A stretch of DNA of 64,000 bases, taken from Pseudovibrio brasiliensis (GTDB lineage: Bacteria; Pseudomonadota; Alphaproteobacteria; Rhizobiales; Stappiaceae). The notes below the pieces were generated by a model that worked only from the letters and a program-made list of their open reading frames with translations, was not told where the DNA came from and made no database searches. The position numbers were made by a program, and so were the translations under genes. Shown here in pieces: positions 36,531 to 46,447 of the stretch. Each line of letters opens with the position of its first letter. Position 1 is the first letter of the stretch. The stretch spans positions 2,428,501-2,492,500 of the forward strand of contig NZ_CP074126.1 of the NCBI RefSeq assembly GCF_018282095.1. The letters are read 5' to 3'.

Positions 36531-38135
36531 TTAGATTGGCAGTTTGGATGGACGCTTACGCTTCACCCACATAGAGATGAGGAAACGAGACACGGTAAAT
36601 GCAGAGAACACTGTGGTGAAGATACCGATCATCAGGGTCACAGCGAAGCCTTTAACAGGGCCGGAACCGATGAAGAACAGGATCACAGCCACGATCAGCG
36701 TTGTGATGTTCGCATCCAAGATTGTGCCAAGTGCACGGCTAAAGCCCGCATCGATGGAACCGATAGCAGAACGACCTGCGCGCGCTTCTTCACGAATGCG
36801 CTCATAGATCAGCACGTTCGCATCAACCGCCATACCGATGGTCAGAACGACACCCGCAATACCTGGCAGGGTCAGCGTCGCCTGCAATGTGGTCAGCACA
36901 CCAAAGATCAGGAACACGTTGGAAGCCAGTGCAAGGTTCGCAATCACACCAAACTGGCCGTAAGCCAGCAGCATGAAGATGACAACCGCCGCAGCAGCGA
37001 CGATAGACGCGATCTTACCGCTATCAATGGAATCCTGACCAAGGCCCGGACCAACGGAACGCTCTTCAACAACGTCCAGACGCGCAGGAAGCGCACCGGC
37101 ACGCAGCAGAACAGCAAGATCGTTCGCGCCATCAACGGTAAAGTTACCGGAAATCTGACCGGAACCACCAGTGATTGGCTGACGGATAACCGGCGCAGTG
37201 ATCACCTCGTTATCCAGCACAATTGCGAACGGACGGCCAACATTTGCACGGGTCACATCCGCAAAGACACGGGCACCGGCAGTGTTGAAGCGGAAGTTCA
37301 CAACAGGCTCATTGGTCTGCTGGTCAAACGCAACAGAAGCGTCCTGCAGCTCTTCACCAGTCAGCAGCGGAGTTTCATCCAGCAGGTATGGCTGGCCGTC
37401 ATTGCCTTCAACAACCATCGTACCATTCGGCGGACGGCCCTGAAGTGCCTGAGACGCGCTCATTTCCTGGCTGACAAGGTGGAAAGTCAGCTGAGCAGTT
37501 GCACCAATGATATCCTTCAGGCGCTGTGGGTTTGATTCACCCGGCGCTTCAACAAGGATACGGTCAGTGCCCTGACGCTGAATGGAAGGTTCAGTCGTGC
37601 CGAGTTCATCAACACGGCGACGGATAACCTCAATGGACTGTCTCACAACAGAAGCAAGACGCATGTCCAGACCTTCCTGAGAGAAGGCCATGCGGAACAG
37701 GCCGTCACCTTGAGGCTCAAGAACAAATTCGTTAACCGCTGCACCGCCGAAAACGCCGGAGTTAAGCGGGTTTACCAGTTCTGCAAGGCGTCGTTCAGCT
37801 TCGTCGTAACGTGCTGCATCACGGATGCGCACCTGAACGCCGTCTCCCTGAATGCCCAGACCGGTGTAACCGATACGTGGGTTTTCGCGCAGGGCCCGGC
37901 GGATGTTACCAACCAGCTGACGGAACTGCTTTTCTTTGTAATCTTCCTTGTCGACTTCATAGAGCAGATAAGCACCGCCCTGAAGGTCAAGACCGAGAAC
38001 AATCTGGCGCTTAGGCATGAAATCCGGCCAGGATTGAACAGTGCTTGCCGGGAAGAAGTTCGGCAATGTTGTAAAGATACCGCCCAGCACCACAACGATA
38101 ATCAGGGCGATTTTCCAACGCGCGAAATGAAGCAT
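36531..38135 (-). CDS. secD: Protein translocase subunit SecD
   Basis: A 534-residue membrane protein. N-terminal span at about residues 9-28, the QIVLGLDLQGGAYLLYEVD block, a large periplasmic region containing RRVDELGTTEPSIQRQGTDRILVEAPG, the P1-head, then five C-terminal spans starting near residue 365 with LPGIAGVVLTIGMAVDANVLIYERIREE and the GTILDANITTLIVAVILFFIGSGPVKGFA region. It partners SecF and YajC in the auxiliary export complex. Length is shorter than E. coli SecD (615) and normal for alphaproteobacteria. Confidence 0.96.
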   Translation of the reverse strand: MLHFARWKIALIIVVVLGGIFTTLPNFFPASTVQSWPDFMPKRQIVLGLDLQGGAYLLYEVDKEDYKEKQFRQLVGNIRRALRENPRIGYTGLGIQGDGVQVRIRDAARYDEAERRLAELVNPLNSGVFGGAAVNEFVLEPQGDGLFRMAFSQEGLDMRLASVVRQSIEVIRRRVDELGTTEPSIQRQGTDRILVEAPGESNPQRLKDIIGATAQLTFHLVSQEMSASQALQGRPPNGTMVVEGNDGQPYLLDETPLLTGEELQDASVAFDQQTNEPVVNFRFNTAGARVFADVTRANVGRPFAIVLDNEVITAPVIRQPITGGSGQISGNFTVDGANDLAVLLRAGALPARLDVVEERSVGPGLGQDSIDSGKIASIVAAAAVVIFMLLAYGQFGVIANLALASNVFLIFGVLTTLQATLTLPGIAGVVLTIGMAVDANVLIYERIREEARAGRSAIGSIDAGFSRALGTILDANITTLIVAVILFFIGSGPVKGFAVTLMIGIFTTVFSAFTVSRFLISMWVKRKRPSKLPI

Positions 38136-38230
38136 GAGTATATGCCCGGTCCTAGTATAGGCAGACCGCCTTCCGAAAGACTTGAGCCTTTGCAGGAAAG
38201 CGGCCTGAAACTACAAGCATCAAGGCGCGA

Positions 38231-38560
38231 TTATTCGCCGTCCTTGACAGGTTCACCTTTGGAGCGAACCTCCTGGATCATTGCACGAGCAATACGCACA
38301 CGCGTACCTTCCGCGATGTCCACCTGCAGCTCAGCTTCATCAACAACCTTGGCAACTTTACCAATCAGACCGCCAGAGGTCACAACAGTATCGCCACGAC
38401 GCAGATTGTTCACCATTTCCTGATGAGATTTCATGCGCTGACGCTGAGGGCGAATGATCAGGAACCACATGATCACGAAGATCAGAACGAATGGTACGAT
38501 GGACATGATCACGTCCGGTGCACCACCTGCGGCCTGTGCATAGGCAGGGGTAATAAGCAT
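38231..38560 (-). CDS. yajC: Preprotein translocase subunit YajC
   Basis: A 109-residue protein with one membrane span (about residues 18-38, IMSIVPFVLIFVIMWFLIIRPQ), then the family signature RPQRQRMKSHQEMVNNLRRGDTVVTSGG and a short cytoplasmic beta domain. It associates with SecDF. GGAG lies six bases before the ATG. First gene of the yajC-secD-secF-NDUFAF3-NDUFAF6 run. Confidence 0.95.
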   Translation of the reverse strand: MLITPAYAQAAGGAPDVIMSIVPFVLIFVIMWFLIIRPQRQRMKSHQEMVNNLRRGDTVVTSGGLIGKVAKVVDEAELQVDIAEGTRVRIARAMIQEVRSKGEPVKDGE

Positions 38561-38875
38561 TAGTTTCTCCTTACCACAAATTCCAATGGAACCTGATGGC
38601 GTTCATTAAACAATTGGTGAGGCGAACCTCTCCAAAATTGACCTTGGCCCGATAGAACAAGGATTTTGGGCTGGACTATACAGTCCACTCCAGTGTTTTC
38701 AAGGCATTGACATGCTAACTGGGACTTTCCCCAAGAGTATTGGGCATGATACAGCTGTAAATAGGGATACTTGGCCGCAGATCAAATAGCAGAACCGCCG
38801 CTGAGACAATTTTTCACCTAGTTCATTTTGCGTAAAGCCCACACCAGCGCACCTGAGTTAATCACGTAGATACAC
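38561..38875. other. Divergent intergenic region between yajC and the DUF815 gene
   Basis: 315 bases without a gene. It holds a palindrome TGGACT-ATAC-AGTCCA (38672-38687) that could be an operator. A TTGACA occurs near 38706 but without a convincing -10 at the right spacing. Confidence 0.35.
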
Positions 38876-39769
38876 ATGACCACCAAAGAAAATACCTCTG
38901 AAGTCGCCCTTCTTACATCAAAGCTGGACGAGATTGTCAGCCTGCTGGCAGGCTCCCTTCCCAAGCCTCCGGTTCCCGTCAATTTCGACGAAGCCGATGC
39001 TTTTGTGTTTCATCCCTCTCCGTTTGAGCTCGCACCTGTTGCTAAAGTCAATCGCGTAGATATTAGCCTGCTCAAGGGCGTCGATCACTCCAAGAAAATG
39101 CTGATGGAGAACACCAGCCGCTTCGCGAAAGGCTTCCCAGCCAACAACGTGCTGCTGTGGGGCGCTAGAGGCATGGGCAAGTCTTCTTTGGTGAAATCTG
39201 CTCATGCAGCCATCAATATCGAGCACGGCACCTCTGAGGGCTGCCGAAAGCTGATCCTCATTGAGATCCACCGTGAAGACATTGAAGCGCTCCCTGCCCT
39301 CATGAACGAGTTGCGCAGCACACCGTACAACTTCATCATCTTCTGCGATGACCTATCCTTCGATGGTGACGACACCAGCTACAAGAGCCTAAAAGCTGCT
39401 CTGGACGGCGGCATTGAGGGGCGCCCGTCCAATGTCCTGTTCTACGCCACATCCAACCGCAGGCACCTTCTGCCGCGCGATATGATGGAGAACGAGCGCT
39501 CCACGGCGATCCATGCCAGTGAGGCAGTGGAAGAGAAAGTCTCTCTTTCTGATCGATTCGGCCTTTGGATCGGCTTCCACAAGTGCAATCAGGACGAATA
39601 TCTGGACATGATCTACGGCTACACCGAGCACTTCAATCTGAAGATCGATCAGGAGCAACTGCGCGCTGAAGCTCTGGAGTGGTCCACCACCCGCGGCGCC
39701 CGTTCTGGACGTGTTGCCTGGCAGTTCATTCAGGATCTGGCAGGTCGCCTCGGTCAAACACTGAGCTAA
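38876..39769 (+). CDS. DUF815-family AAA+ ATPase
   Basis: A 297-residue ATPase of a widespread but uncharacterised family. Walker A GARGMGKSSLVKSAHAA near residue 97, Walker B FIIFCDDLSFDGDD near 160, sensor ATSNRRHLLPRDM near 195, and SDRFGLWIGFHKC with the arginine-finger position. No membrane segment. In many alphaproteobacteria it lies between the yajC-secDF cluster and the nlpD-pcm-surE cluster, as here, facing away from yajC. Role unknown; the ATPase call is firm. Confidence 0.9.
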   Translation: MTTKENTSEVALLTSKLDEIVSLLAGSLPKPPVPVNFDEADAFVFHPSPFELAPVAKVNRVDISLLKGVDHSKKMLMENTSRFAKGFPANNVLLWGARGMGKSSLVKSAHAAINIEHGTSEGCRKLILIEIHREDIEALPALMNELRSTPYNFIIFCDDLSFDGDDTSYKSLKAALDGGIEGRPSNVLFYATSNRRHLLPRDMMENERSTAIHASEAVEEKVSLSDRFGLWIGFHKCNQDEYLDMIYGYTEHFNLKIDQEQLRAEALEWSTTRGARSGRVAWQFIQDLAGRLGQTLS

Positions 39770-39775
39770 AATGCA

Positions 39776-39814
39776 AGAACCCGCCGTGTGAAGGTCAACA
39801 TCACGGCGGGTTCT
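39776..39814. terminator. Bidirectional terminator between the DUF815 gene and the nlpD-like gene
   Basis: Perfect 13-bp stem AGAACCCGCCGTG (39776-39788) with CACGGCGGGTTCT (39802-39814). On the plus strand it is followed by GATTTT. Confidence 0.75.
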
Positions 39815-39851
39815 GATTTTGAAAAGGTCTCCGTTAAGGAGCCCTCCCCCT

Positions 39852-41612
39852 TTATGAGCGCGGTAGGAAACTCATCGGATCTACCGGCTTATTATCTTTA
39901 CGAAGCTCAAAATGCAGCTGAGGCTGGGTCACAGATCCGGTCGCGCCCGCCATGGCAATCGTCTGCCCACGGCGCACAACATCACCCCGGCGCACTTTGA
40001 GCTCCTTATTATGAGCATATGCTGACACCCAACCGTTGTCGTGACGGATCAGAACCAGATTTCCAAAGCCCTTCAACTCGTTACCAGCGTAAACGATGGT
40101 CCCGGCCTCAGCCGCCTTGATGTCAGTACCAGACGGGACAGCAAGGTTGATTCCGTCATTACGAGACCCACCCGGCTTCACACCAAAGTCCGAAATAATC
40201 CGGCCACGAACCGGCCAGCGGAAAGTGGTCTCCTCAGTAACCGCCGCTTTAGGCGCACTGGCAACCTTCACAGGCTGCACTGGAGCCGGCTTGGAAACCT
40301 CTGTCGGCTGCAAACGCACCACATCAGTCTCAGCTTCCCTCACAACAGGCACAATCGGAGCCTGAGGCTTCTGCACGCTGGCCGTATGAACTGGCGCAGG
40401 TGCTAGAGAATTAGCAAGCGTACGCTGCGTTGTTGGCGCAGGTGCAACCGGCAATGGCTGAGCACTAGCAAGAGCAATCCGCTTCGGTTTTGGCACCGCA
40501 TTCGCAGTCGAAGTCTTAGCAACGGCAACTGGACGCTGAGCCACATAGGCCTGTGGTTTGCTCTTTGGCGTTGCAGAAACACGCAAAGGCGCTGCAGTGC
40601 TACGTGCAGCTTGCCCTGTGACTGGTGCACCATAAGCTGGCTGCGCGCGTGCGGGCTGAGGCGCTACAATCGGCGTCAGAGACTGACTGCGATACGTTGT
40701 CGTTGGCTGCTGAGGCGCACGATAAACCTGCGCAGGCGCTGGCTGTTGGATAGGCTCCAGAGACGAAGCTGGAACCGCAGCAACAGGCGCACGGCGCTGA
40801 ACCGGATAAGCTGGTGGCGGCGCATCACTGTAAACAGGACGCGATCTCTCCCCCACATTGCCCGGGGGGATCAACGCCGCAGCAATTTTGGTCGCAAACT
40901 CATCACGTGACTGCTTGCTCGCAGCAGACTGCCCATTGGCGTTCAGCGGCGTCACGTATTGCGCTGGAATGGAAGCCGTTGTCACCGGTTGTGTGCTGCT
41001 TGATGGCAGCACACGCGCACTTGCCCGCGGCTCTCGGTTCGGCTTGCGCACCATCTTCACCGGGATCACAACAGAATCGCCCGGCTGCAGCGCAGAGCTG
41101 ACCGTCACGCGGTTGGCGTGAAGAATCTCAGTAACTGGCACACGATACTGCCAGGAAAGGCTCTCAACACTCTCATTGCGCTTCAGCGTCACAACGCGTC
41201 CACCCACGGCAGTCCAGCCAAGTGTCCCATCATTAGGCGCTTTGGCAAGAGAGGCAGGCACCAGTGCACTCGCGCGCTTACGCTGACTAACAGGAGCTGG
41301 CTGCTTGGAAAATGTTGGTTGCCATGTTTGCTTCGGATACGCAGTGGCCTGCGTGGATCCGGTCACAATAGGCGCATCACTCGCTGTTGGCGCTGGCAGC
41401 ATAACACCGCGCTGAACAACAGATTTCGAGCTGCTGGATGAAAGTCCGGGCGTAACTACAACGGCAGTCTGTGCCGGAGATGTTGGTTCATCAACATATT
41501 CTGATTGACCAAATCGGTCCACATTGCCACTGCAACCTGCAAGACCTGCCGACAGCAAAAACAATGCGACACCGCGCCGTAATCTGGCTTTCTCACGGGA
41601 ATGAAACTGCAT
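39852..41612 (-). CDS. nlpD: LysM/LytM-domain lipoprotein (NlpD-like amidase activator)
   Basis: A 586-residue envelope protein from the ATG at 41612. Signal peptide with lipobox LAGC (cysteine near residue 27); LysM peptidoglycan-binding domain at about 150-195 (LKRNESVESLSWQYRVPVTE); a long proline/alanine/glutamine-rich linker; LytM (M23) domain from about 470 to the end. Zinc ligands are lost: active enzymes have HxGxD, here NDGIN, and the HLH motif reads QLH. Degenerate LytM domains, as in E. coli NlpD and EnvC, activate septal amidases instead of cutting peptidoglycan. The order serS-surE-pcm-nlpD matches the conserved surE-pcm-nlpD group. Confidence 0.88.
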   Translation of the reverse strand: MQFHSREKARLRRGVALFLLSAGLAGCSGNVDRFGQSEYVDEPTSPAQTAVVVTPGLSSSSSKSVVQRGVMLPAPTASDAPIVTGSTQATAYPKQTWQPTFSKQPAPVSQRKRASALVPASLAKAPNDGTLGWTAVGGRVVTLKRNESVESLSWQYRVPVTEILHANRVTVSSALQPGDSVVIPVKMVRKPNREPRASARVLPSSSTQPVTTASIPAQYVTPLNANGQSAASKQSRDEFATKIAAALIPPGNVGERSRPVYSDAPPPAYPVQRRAPVAAVPASSLEPIQQPAPAQVYRAPQQPTTTYRSQSLTPIVAPQPARAQPAYGAPVTGQAARSTAAPLRVSATPKSKPQAYVAQRPVAVAKTSTANAVPKPKRIALASAQPLPVAPAPTTQRTLANSLAPAPVHTASVQKPQAPIVPVVREAETDVVRLQPTEVSKPAPVQPVKVASAPKAAVTEETTFRWPVRGRIISDFGVKPGGSRNDGINLAVPSGTDIKAAEAGTIVYAGNELKGFGNLVLIRHDNGWVSAYAHNKELKVRRGDVVRRGQTIAMAGATGSVTQPQLHFELRKDNKPVDPMSFLPRS

Positions 41613-41701
41613 AATCGCCCTACCCAATACAAATAAAAGGCTAACTGGCGTAAGTTTACTGACAACAGAGTTGATAAAGACTTAATCAAAGTCTCGTTTG
41701 G

Positions 41702-42394
41702 TTACAGTTTTGCAGCAATTCCCGGCGTCAGAGAAAGATAGCGGAACCGGCCCAGCTCCGTTTCATCAAGTCCGCGGCCACCCTTGTCATACTGAATGAG
41801 CCGGCAAAGCCCGCTTTCATGCTTGATTGGCGCCAAAAGACGACCACCTGGCGCAAGGCGATCAAACAAAAAGCCCGGTACACGCTCCAACGCACCATTC
41901 AGAATAATCCGGTCAAACGGACCGCCGTCATCCTCTTCATCCACAGGCGCAACAAGACCGTCTGCGTGAATCACATCCACATTATGGATCTTGCAGGACC
42001 GCAGACGCTCACGCGCCAGATCAGCCAGCGTGCGATACCGTTCCAGAGACACAATGCGATCACAAATCTTGGAAAGAACCGCGCATTGATAGCCCGAGCC
42101 ACTGCCAATCTCCAGCAAGGAGTGATCCGGCTTCATCTGCAGGAAATCCGCCACTTTGCCGATCAAAGACGGTTGAGTGCTCATCTGCCCACAATCAATG
42201 GGAAAGGCACGATCTTCATAGGCCAGAAATTGCTGGCTCGCTGATAAAAAAATCTTACGAGGAATAGCTTCCAGCGCGCCCAGAACCTCAAGGTTCTGCA
42301 CACCCTCAGATCGCAGCTTCATCACCCATGCCGCTTGCTTGGCAAGGTTCTCTTCAGAGCGACCATCTTCATCAGCAAATAGACTGTTTTCCAT
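41702..42394 (-). CDS. pcm: Protein-L-isoaspartate O-methyltransferase
   Basis: A 230-residue SAM-dependent enzyme that starts repair of isoaspartyl residues in aged proteins. Motifs: VLGALEAIPRKIFL, CGQMSTQPSLIGKVADFL, the SAM-binding LLEIGSGSGYQCAVLS, and RIILNGALERVPGFLFDRLAPGGRLLAPI. The ATG at 42394 has GGAG eight bases upstream; the frame extends to 42454 without one. The family usually has CSQPYI... or GQTISQP at the motif; GQMSTQP here is the alphaproteobacterial form. Lies between surE and the nlpD-like gene. Confidence 0.92.
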   Translation of the reverse strand: MENSLFADEDGRSEENLAKQAAWVMKLRSEGVQNLEVLGALEAIPRKIFLSASQQFLAYEDRAFPIDCGQMSTQPSLIGKVADFLQMKPDHSLLEIGSGSGYQCAVLSKICDRIVSLERYRTLADLARERLRSCKIHNVDVIHADGLVAPVDEEDDGGPFDRIILNGALERVPGFLFDRLAPGGRLLAPIKHESGLCRLIQYDKGGRGLDETELGRFRYLSLTPGIAAKL

Positions 42395-42459
42395 TTTAAA
42401 CACTCCGCCTATCTGCAGTGCGGAGCTTGCCAGAAGCTGACAAGCTCCAATCAATTAAG

Positions 42460-43224
42460 TCAGGACTTTTCGAGCGTCTTTTCCAACTGACCCATCAGCT
42501 CATCCGCTGTCAGGTTCAGATGCAAAGGTGTGACCGAAATGTAGCCTTCCTTCAAAGCCCCGATATCAGTGCCTTCACGGGCACTTGGAATGCGATTGTG
42601 GAATGCAAGCCAGTGGTATGGATTGCCACGACCGTCCTTGCGGCTTTCAATATACAATGAACCTGCATCACGCTTGCCCTGACGCACAACCTTAACACCT
42701 TTTACCATGTCAGGCGCATCTTTCGGGAAGTTTACGTTCAGCAGCGTATCAGACGGCAGGTTGAACTCCAGCAGACTGCGGATCACGCCAACAGCGTGCG
42801 CTTCAGCCGTGTCGTAGTTTGGGCCAAACTCAGAACCAAACGCATAAGCCTGCGACAGCGCGATGGAGCGAACACCCATCAGTGTACCTTCCATCGCTGC
42901 TGCAATGGTACCGGAGTACGTCACATCATCAGCAATGTTGGCGCCGCGGTTGATGCCGGAAAGAACCAGATCTGGCGGCGTATCCAAAATGGAACGCACC
43001 GCCATGATCACACAATCGGTTGGTGTACCGCGTACAGCGAAATGACGGCTGTCGATTTCACGAACACGCAAAGGATCATTCAGGGAAAGAGAGTGCGCCA
43101 CACCGCTCTGGTCGGTTTCCGGCGCCACAACCCAAACATCATCTGAAATCTGCCGCGCGATGCGCTCCAAAACCTCAAGACCCTCAGCGTGGATCCCATC
43201 ATCGTTGGTTAGTAAGATACGCAT
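42460..43224 (-). CDS. surE: 5'/3'-nucleotidase SurE
   Basis: A 254-residue metal-dependent nucleotidase. It opens [22 protein letters not shown] with the DD metal ligands, then [21 protein letters not shown], the [16 protein letters not shown] block and [29 protein letters not shown]. The ATG at 43224 is chosen over an extended frame to 43248. Second in the serS-surE-pcm-nlpD run, 65 bases before pcm. In E. coli SurE supports stationary-phase survival. Confidence 0.96.
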   Translation of the reverse strand: MRILLTNDDGIHAEGLEVLERIARQISDDVWVVAPETDQSGVAHSLSLNDPLRVREIDSRHFAVRGTPTDCVIMAVRSILDTPPDLVLSGINRGANIADDVTYSGTIAAAMEGTLMGVRSIALSQAYAFGSEFGPNYDTAEAHAVGVIRSLLEFNLPSDTLLNVNFPKDAPDMVKGVKVVRQGKRDAGSLYIESRKDGRGNPYHWLAFHNRIPSAREGTDIGALKEGYISVTPLHLNLTADELMGQLEKTLEKS

Positions 43225-43309
43225 ATCGCAGCAATTCCTTATAAACACCGCGCCGTCTTGCGGAAGGACATGACTGTCCTTCCATCAAAACAACGCTTAC
43301 ACCAAATTT

Positions 43310-44590
43310 TTAAGCACCAATGACTTCAAGGCCATTCATGTATGGGCGAAGGGCCTCAGGAACAGTAATGGTTCCATCTGCATTCTGGTAGTTCTCCATC
43401 ACTGCAATCAGGCAGCGACCGACAGCAAGACCAGAACCGTTCAGGGTATGAACGAACTTCAGCGCCTTCTCACCTTCTACACGGTAGCGTGCATTCATGC
43501 GGCGGCCCTGGAAGTCACCACAAACAGAACAGGAAGAGATTTCGCGGTAAGCGTCCTGACCTGGAAGCCAAACTTCGATGTCATAGGTCTTACGCGCACC
43601 AAAGCCCATATCACCACTACACAAAGTCACCACACGGTAGTGAAGACCCAAAAGCTTCAGAACCTTCTCCGCAGACTCGCGCATCCGCTCCAGCTCATCC
43701 AAAGAGCTGTTTTCGTCGGTAACAGACACAAGCTCACACTTCTGGAACTGGTGCTGACGCAGCATGCCAGCCGTATCACGACCAGCAGAACCAGCTTCAG
43801 AACGGAAGCAGTAAGTCAGCGCAGTCACACGGATCGGCAGATCAGCCTCAGCAAGCGTTTCACCAGAAACCATGTTGGTCAGCGGAACTTCAGCGGTTGG
43901 GATCATCCAGTGACCCGTATCCTGATCACGGAACTGATCTTCACCAAACTTCGGCAGCTGGCCGGTGCCGTAGAGCGCAGTGTCACGCACCAGCAGTGGA
44001 GGAGAAACTTCTGTGTAGCCATGCTCACGGGTGTGCAGATCAATCATGAACTGACCCAAAGCACGCTCCAGACGCGCAATCTGGCTCTTCAGAATAACAA
44101 AGCGGGAACCGGACATCTTGGCAGCAGTTTCAAAGTCCATGCCATCCAGCTTTTCGCCAAGCTCGTAGTGCTCTTTTGGCTCAAAATCCAGCTCAGGCTT
44201 CTCGCCATGCGTGTGCAGCAGAACGTTGTCCGCCTCGTCCTCACCCACTGGCACTTCATCCAGCGGAATGTTGGGGATAACAGCCAGAGCATCCTCAAGC
44301 GCAGCGTTCAGCTTGCGCTGTTCGTCTTCGCCGTTCTGAATAAAGCTTTTGATTTCGGCAACTTCAGCCTTCAGGGCCTCTGCTTTTTCCTTGTCGCCCT
44401 GGCCCATGGCCATGCCGATTTCTTTGGATGCGGAGTTACGGCGCTGCTGCGCCTCCTGAAGCTTGGTGGTGTGGGAACGGCGCGCGTCGTCCAGTTCAAC
44501 GAGCTGCGCAGCGCGTGGCTCTTGGCCGCGTTTTGCGAGAGCCGCATCAAGGCTCTCCTGATTTTCACGAATCCACTTGATATCAAGCAT
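43310..44590 (-). CDS. serS: Seryl-tRNA synthetase
   Basis: A 426-residue class II aminoacyl-tRNA synthetase. N-terminal coiled-coil arm that binds tRNA (residues about 25-105, with [25 protein letters not shown]), then catalytic core: motif 2 [24 protein letters not shown] and motif 3 [21 protein letters not shown]. Length is normal. First of the serS-surE-pcm-nlpD group and downstream of tatABC on the same strand, 71 bases after tatC. Confidence 0.97.
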   Translation of the reverse strand: MLDIKWIRENQESLDAALAKRGQEPRAAQLVELDDARRSHTTKLQEAQQRRNSASKEIGMAMGQGDKEKAEALKAEVAEIKSFIQNGEDEQRKLNAALEDALAVIPNIPLDEVPVGEDEADNVLLHTHGEKPELDFEPKEHYELGEKLDGMDFETAAKMSGSRFVILKSQIARLERALGQFMIDLHTREHGYTEVSPPLLVRDTALYGTGQLPKFGEDQFRDQDTGHWMIPTAEVPLTNMVSGETLAEADLPIRVTALTYCFRSEAGSAGRDTAGMLRQHQFQKCELVSVTDENSSLDELERMRESAEKVLKLLGLHYRVVTLCSGDMGFGARKTYDIEVWLPGQDAYREISSCSVCGDFQGRRMNARYRVEGEKALKFVHTLNGSGLAVGRCLIAVMENYQNADGTITVPEALRPYMNGLEVIGA

Positions 44591-44661
44591 AACTTAGTAA
44601 CCCCGGCAGGTTTGCCTTCTAAATAACCCGCCGGGAATAAACGTTAGAGCTGGAAGAGAGC

Positions 44662-45447
44662 TTACTCCTCTTCTTCCTTTTCCTTCTCTTCGCGCTTTTT
44701 CTCGACGAGCCTTACACAATAGATGGAGACTTCGTAGAGAAGCAGAGTGGGAAGTGCAAGGCCGATCTGCGAAATCGGATCAGGAGGTGTTAAAATTGCC
44801 GCAGCTGCAAACGAGGCCACAATTGCGTACTTACGCTTAGATTTCAGGGAATCTGCAGTCGTAAGACCCGCGCGACCCAAAAGCGTCAAAACAACCGGAA
44901 GCTGAAAAACCAAACCGAACGCAAAGATAAGAACCATCACAAAGCTCAGGTACTCACTCACGCGCGGCAACATCTCAATGGATGCCTCTTCCCCAACACC
45001 AAGCTGCTGCATAGCAAGGAAGAAACTCATTGCCATTGGCATCACAAGGTAGAACACCAGAGCAGCACCAATCACAAACAGAATTGGCGTCGCGACCAGA
45101 TAAGGCGCAAACGCACGGCGTTCATGCTTGTAAAGGCCGGGAGCCATAAACATGTAGATCTGACTGGCAATCACAGGAAAAGCGATAAACAACGCACCGA
45201 ACAAGGCCAGCTTCATCTGCGTGAAGAACCATTCTTGCGGAGCTGTGTAAATCAACTTCACTTCCATACTTTCCCCAGCAGCCTCAGAATAAGGTCTGAT
45301 CAGGAAGTTGAAGATGTCGTTGGAGAAGTAGAAGCAGACCACAAAGGCAATAGCGATCGCGATCACCGACTTCATCAGTCGGGAACGCAACTCGATCAGG
45401 TGCTCAATCAGCGGCGCACGTGAATCTTCAATTTCGTTATCACTCAT
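44662..45447 (-). CDS. tatC: Sec-independent translocase subunit TatC
   Basis: A 261-residue protein with six membrane spans that recognises twin-arginine signal peptides. Family start DSRAPLIEHLIELRSRLMKSV, the FYFSNDIFNFLIRPY first loop, the FEPQMAPGLYKHERR-type region (here FMAPGLYKHERRAF), FALVFQLPVVL and the LTPPDPISQ ending. The C-terminal tail is strongly charged (KKREEKEKEEEE). Third gene of tatA-tatB-tatC, 12 bases after tatB. Confidence 0.95.
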   Translation of the reverse strand: MSDNEIEDSRAPLIEHLIELRSRLMKSVIAIAIAFVVCFYFSNDIFNFLIRPYSEAAGESMEVKLIYTAPQEWFFTQMKLALFGALFIAFPVIASQIYMFMAPGLYKHERRAFAPYLVATPILFVIGAALVFYLVMPMAMSFFLAMQQLGVGEEASIEMLPRVSEYLSFVMVLIFAFGLVFQLPVVLTLLGRAGLTTADSLKSKRKYAIVASFAAAAILTPPDPISQIGLALPTLLLYEVSIYCVRLVEKKREEKEKEEEE

Positions 45448-45459
45448 AAAATAGCCGCC

Positions 45460-45948
45460 CTAGCTTTCATCTTTGCTGGAAGGAGTGCTTGCGGCACTTT
45501 CTTTAGCTTTTTGCGTGGAAGCCAGCTCAGCAGAAGAGACAACTTTCTGCTCAGGCACTTCAGCCTTCACAGGCGCTGCCTCTGGAGCAGCGTCCGGCTT
45601 AGCCTCAGCAGAGCCCTCACCGTTCAGCGAGCTTTTCACATCGCTGGTCGCCTGGTTCATGCTGGTTTCAAGCTTCTTCTTCTCTTCCTCAAGGCTCTTT
45701 TTCAAATCACCAAGTGGATTGAAGTTCTGCGCAGCATCAGCCTGCTTCCGCATTTCATCAATGCCGGCCTGCTTCTCCGCTTCTTTGACAGCGTCATTCA
45801 AAGTGGACTGAAATTCGCCTGCCATCTTGCGTACGCTGCCGATTGCGCGTCCGATTGTGCGCAACATGCCCGGCAGTTCTTTCGGGCCAACCACCAAAAT
45901 GGCAACCACAGCGACAAGCAGCAGCTCTGTCCATGCGATATCGAACAT
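45460..45948 (-). CDS. tatB: Sec-independent translocase subunit TatB
   Basis: A 162-residue protein: one N-terminal membrane helix (residues about 2-20, DIAWTELLLVAVVAILVVG), the GPKELPGMLRTIGRAIG amphipathic helix, then a charged coiled region and an alanine/glutamate/proline-rich tail. Glutamate at position 8 marks TatB rather than TatA. It carries substrates from TatC to TatA. Second gene of the tat operon. Confidence 0.94.
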   Translation of the reverse strand: MFDIAWTELLLVAVVAILVVGPKELPGMLRTIGRAIGSVRKMAGEFQSTLNDAVKEAEKQAGIDEMRKQADAAQNFNPLGDLKKSLEEEKKKLETSMNQATSDVKSSLNGEGSAEAKPDAAPEAAPVKAEVPEQKVVSSAELASTQKAKESAASTPSSKDES

Positions 45949-46119
45949 AAAGAAGCCGTTTCGTTATTGTCTCAATGACAGCCCGTCTCCAGGCTTTCAT
46001 CGATGACGTGTCGTGCCGCAAACGGCACATCCACTAGGGAAAGGCGTAGGTTTCAAACTCTAAGTCAGAATAGACCGACTTTCCCTAAACAATTTGCATA
46101 GACTACCGATAAAGGAGAC

Positions 46120-46365
46120 TTAGTCCTTTTTTGCGGTGTCTTCAGCTTTTGTCTGCGCGTTCACGCTTTCGCCTGGGGCATGATCGATAACCTTCGGATC
46201 TTCAGCCTTTTCTTTGGCTTCCGCGTCATCGTCATTCAGCCCCTTCTTGAAGCTGTTGATGCCCTTTGCAACATCGCCCATCAACTCGGAAATCTTTCCG
46301 CGTCCAAACAGCAGAACTACGACAACCGCAATGATGACGATTTGCCAAATACCAATTGAGCCCAT
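46120..46365 (-). CDS. tatA: Sec-independent translocase subunit TatA
   Basis: An 81-residue protein: membrane helix at residues 2-20 ([19 protein letters not shown]), [23 protein letters not shown] amphipathic helix, short acidic tail. It forms the variable-size pore. The ATG at 46365 has AAGGAG eight bases upstream; the frame also has a TTG one codon earlier. First gene of tatABC; in related genomes scpB lies directly upstream, but here an ABC ATPase gene lies between. Confidence 0.94.
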   Translation of the reverse strand: MGSIGIWQIVIIAVVVVLLFGRGKISELMGDVAKGINSFKKGLNDDDAEAKEKAEDPKVIDHAPGESVNAQTKAEDTAKKD

Positions 46366-46447
46366 CAACCAAACTCCTTAAGAACTCTGAACCGTGTTTT
46401 GAGAGACACTACATCCCCTAGATACTAATAGGTAGTATCCAGAAGAA

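Noticed and set aside
43448-44626. 392-codon frame on the plus strand opposite serS
   Set aside because: Antisense shadow of serS with no domain.
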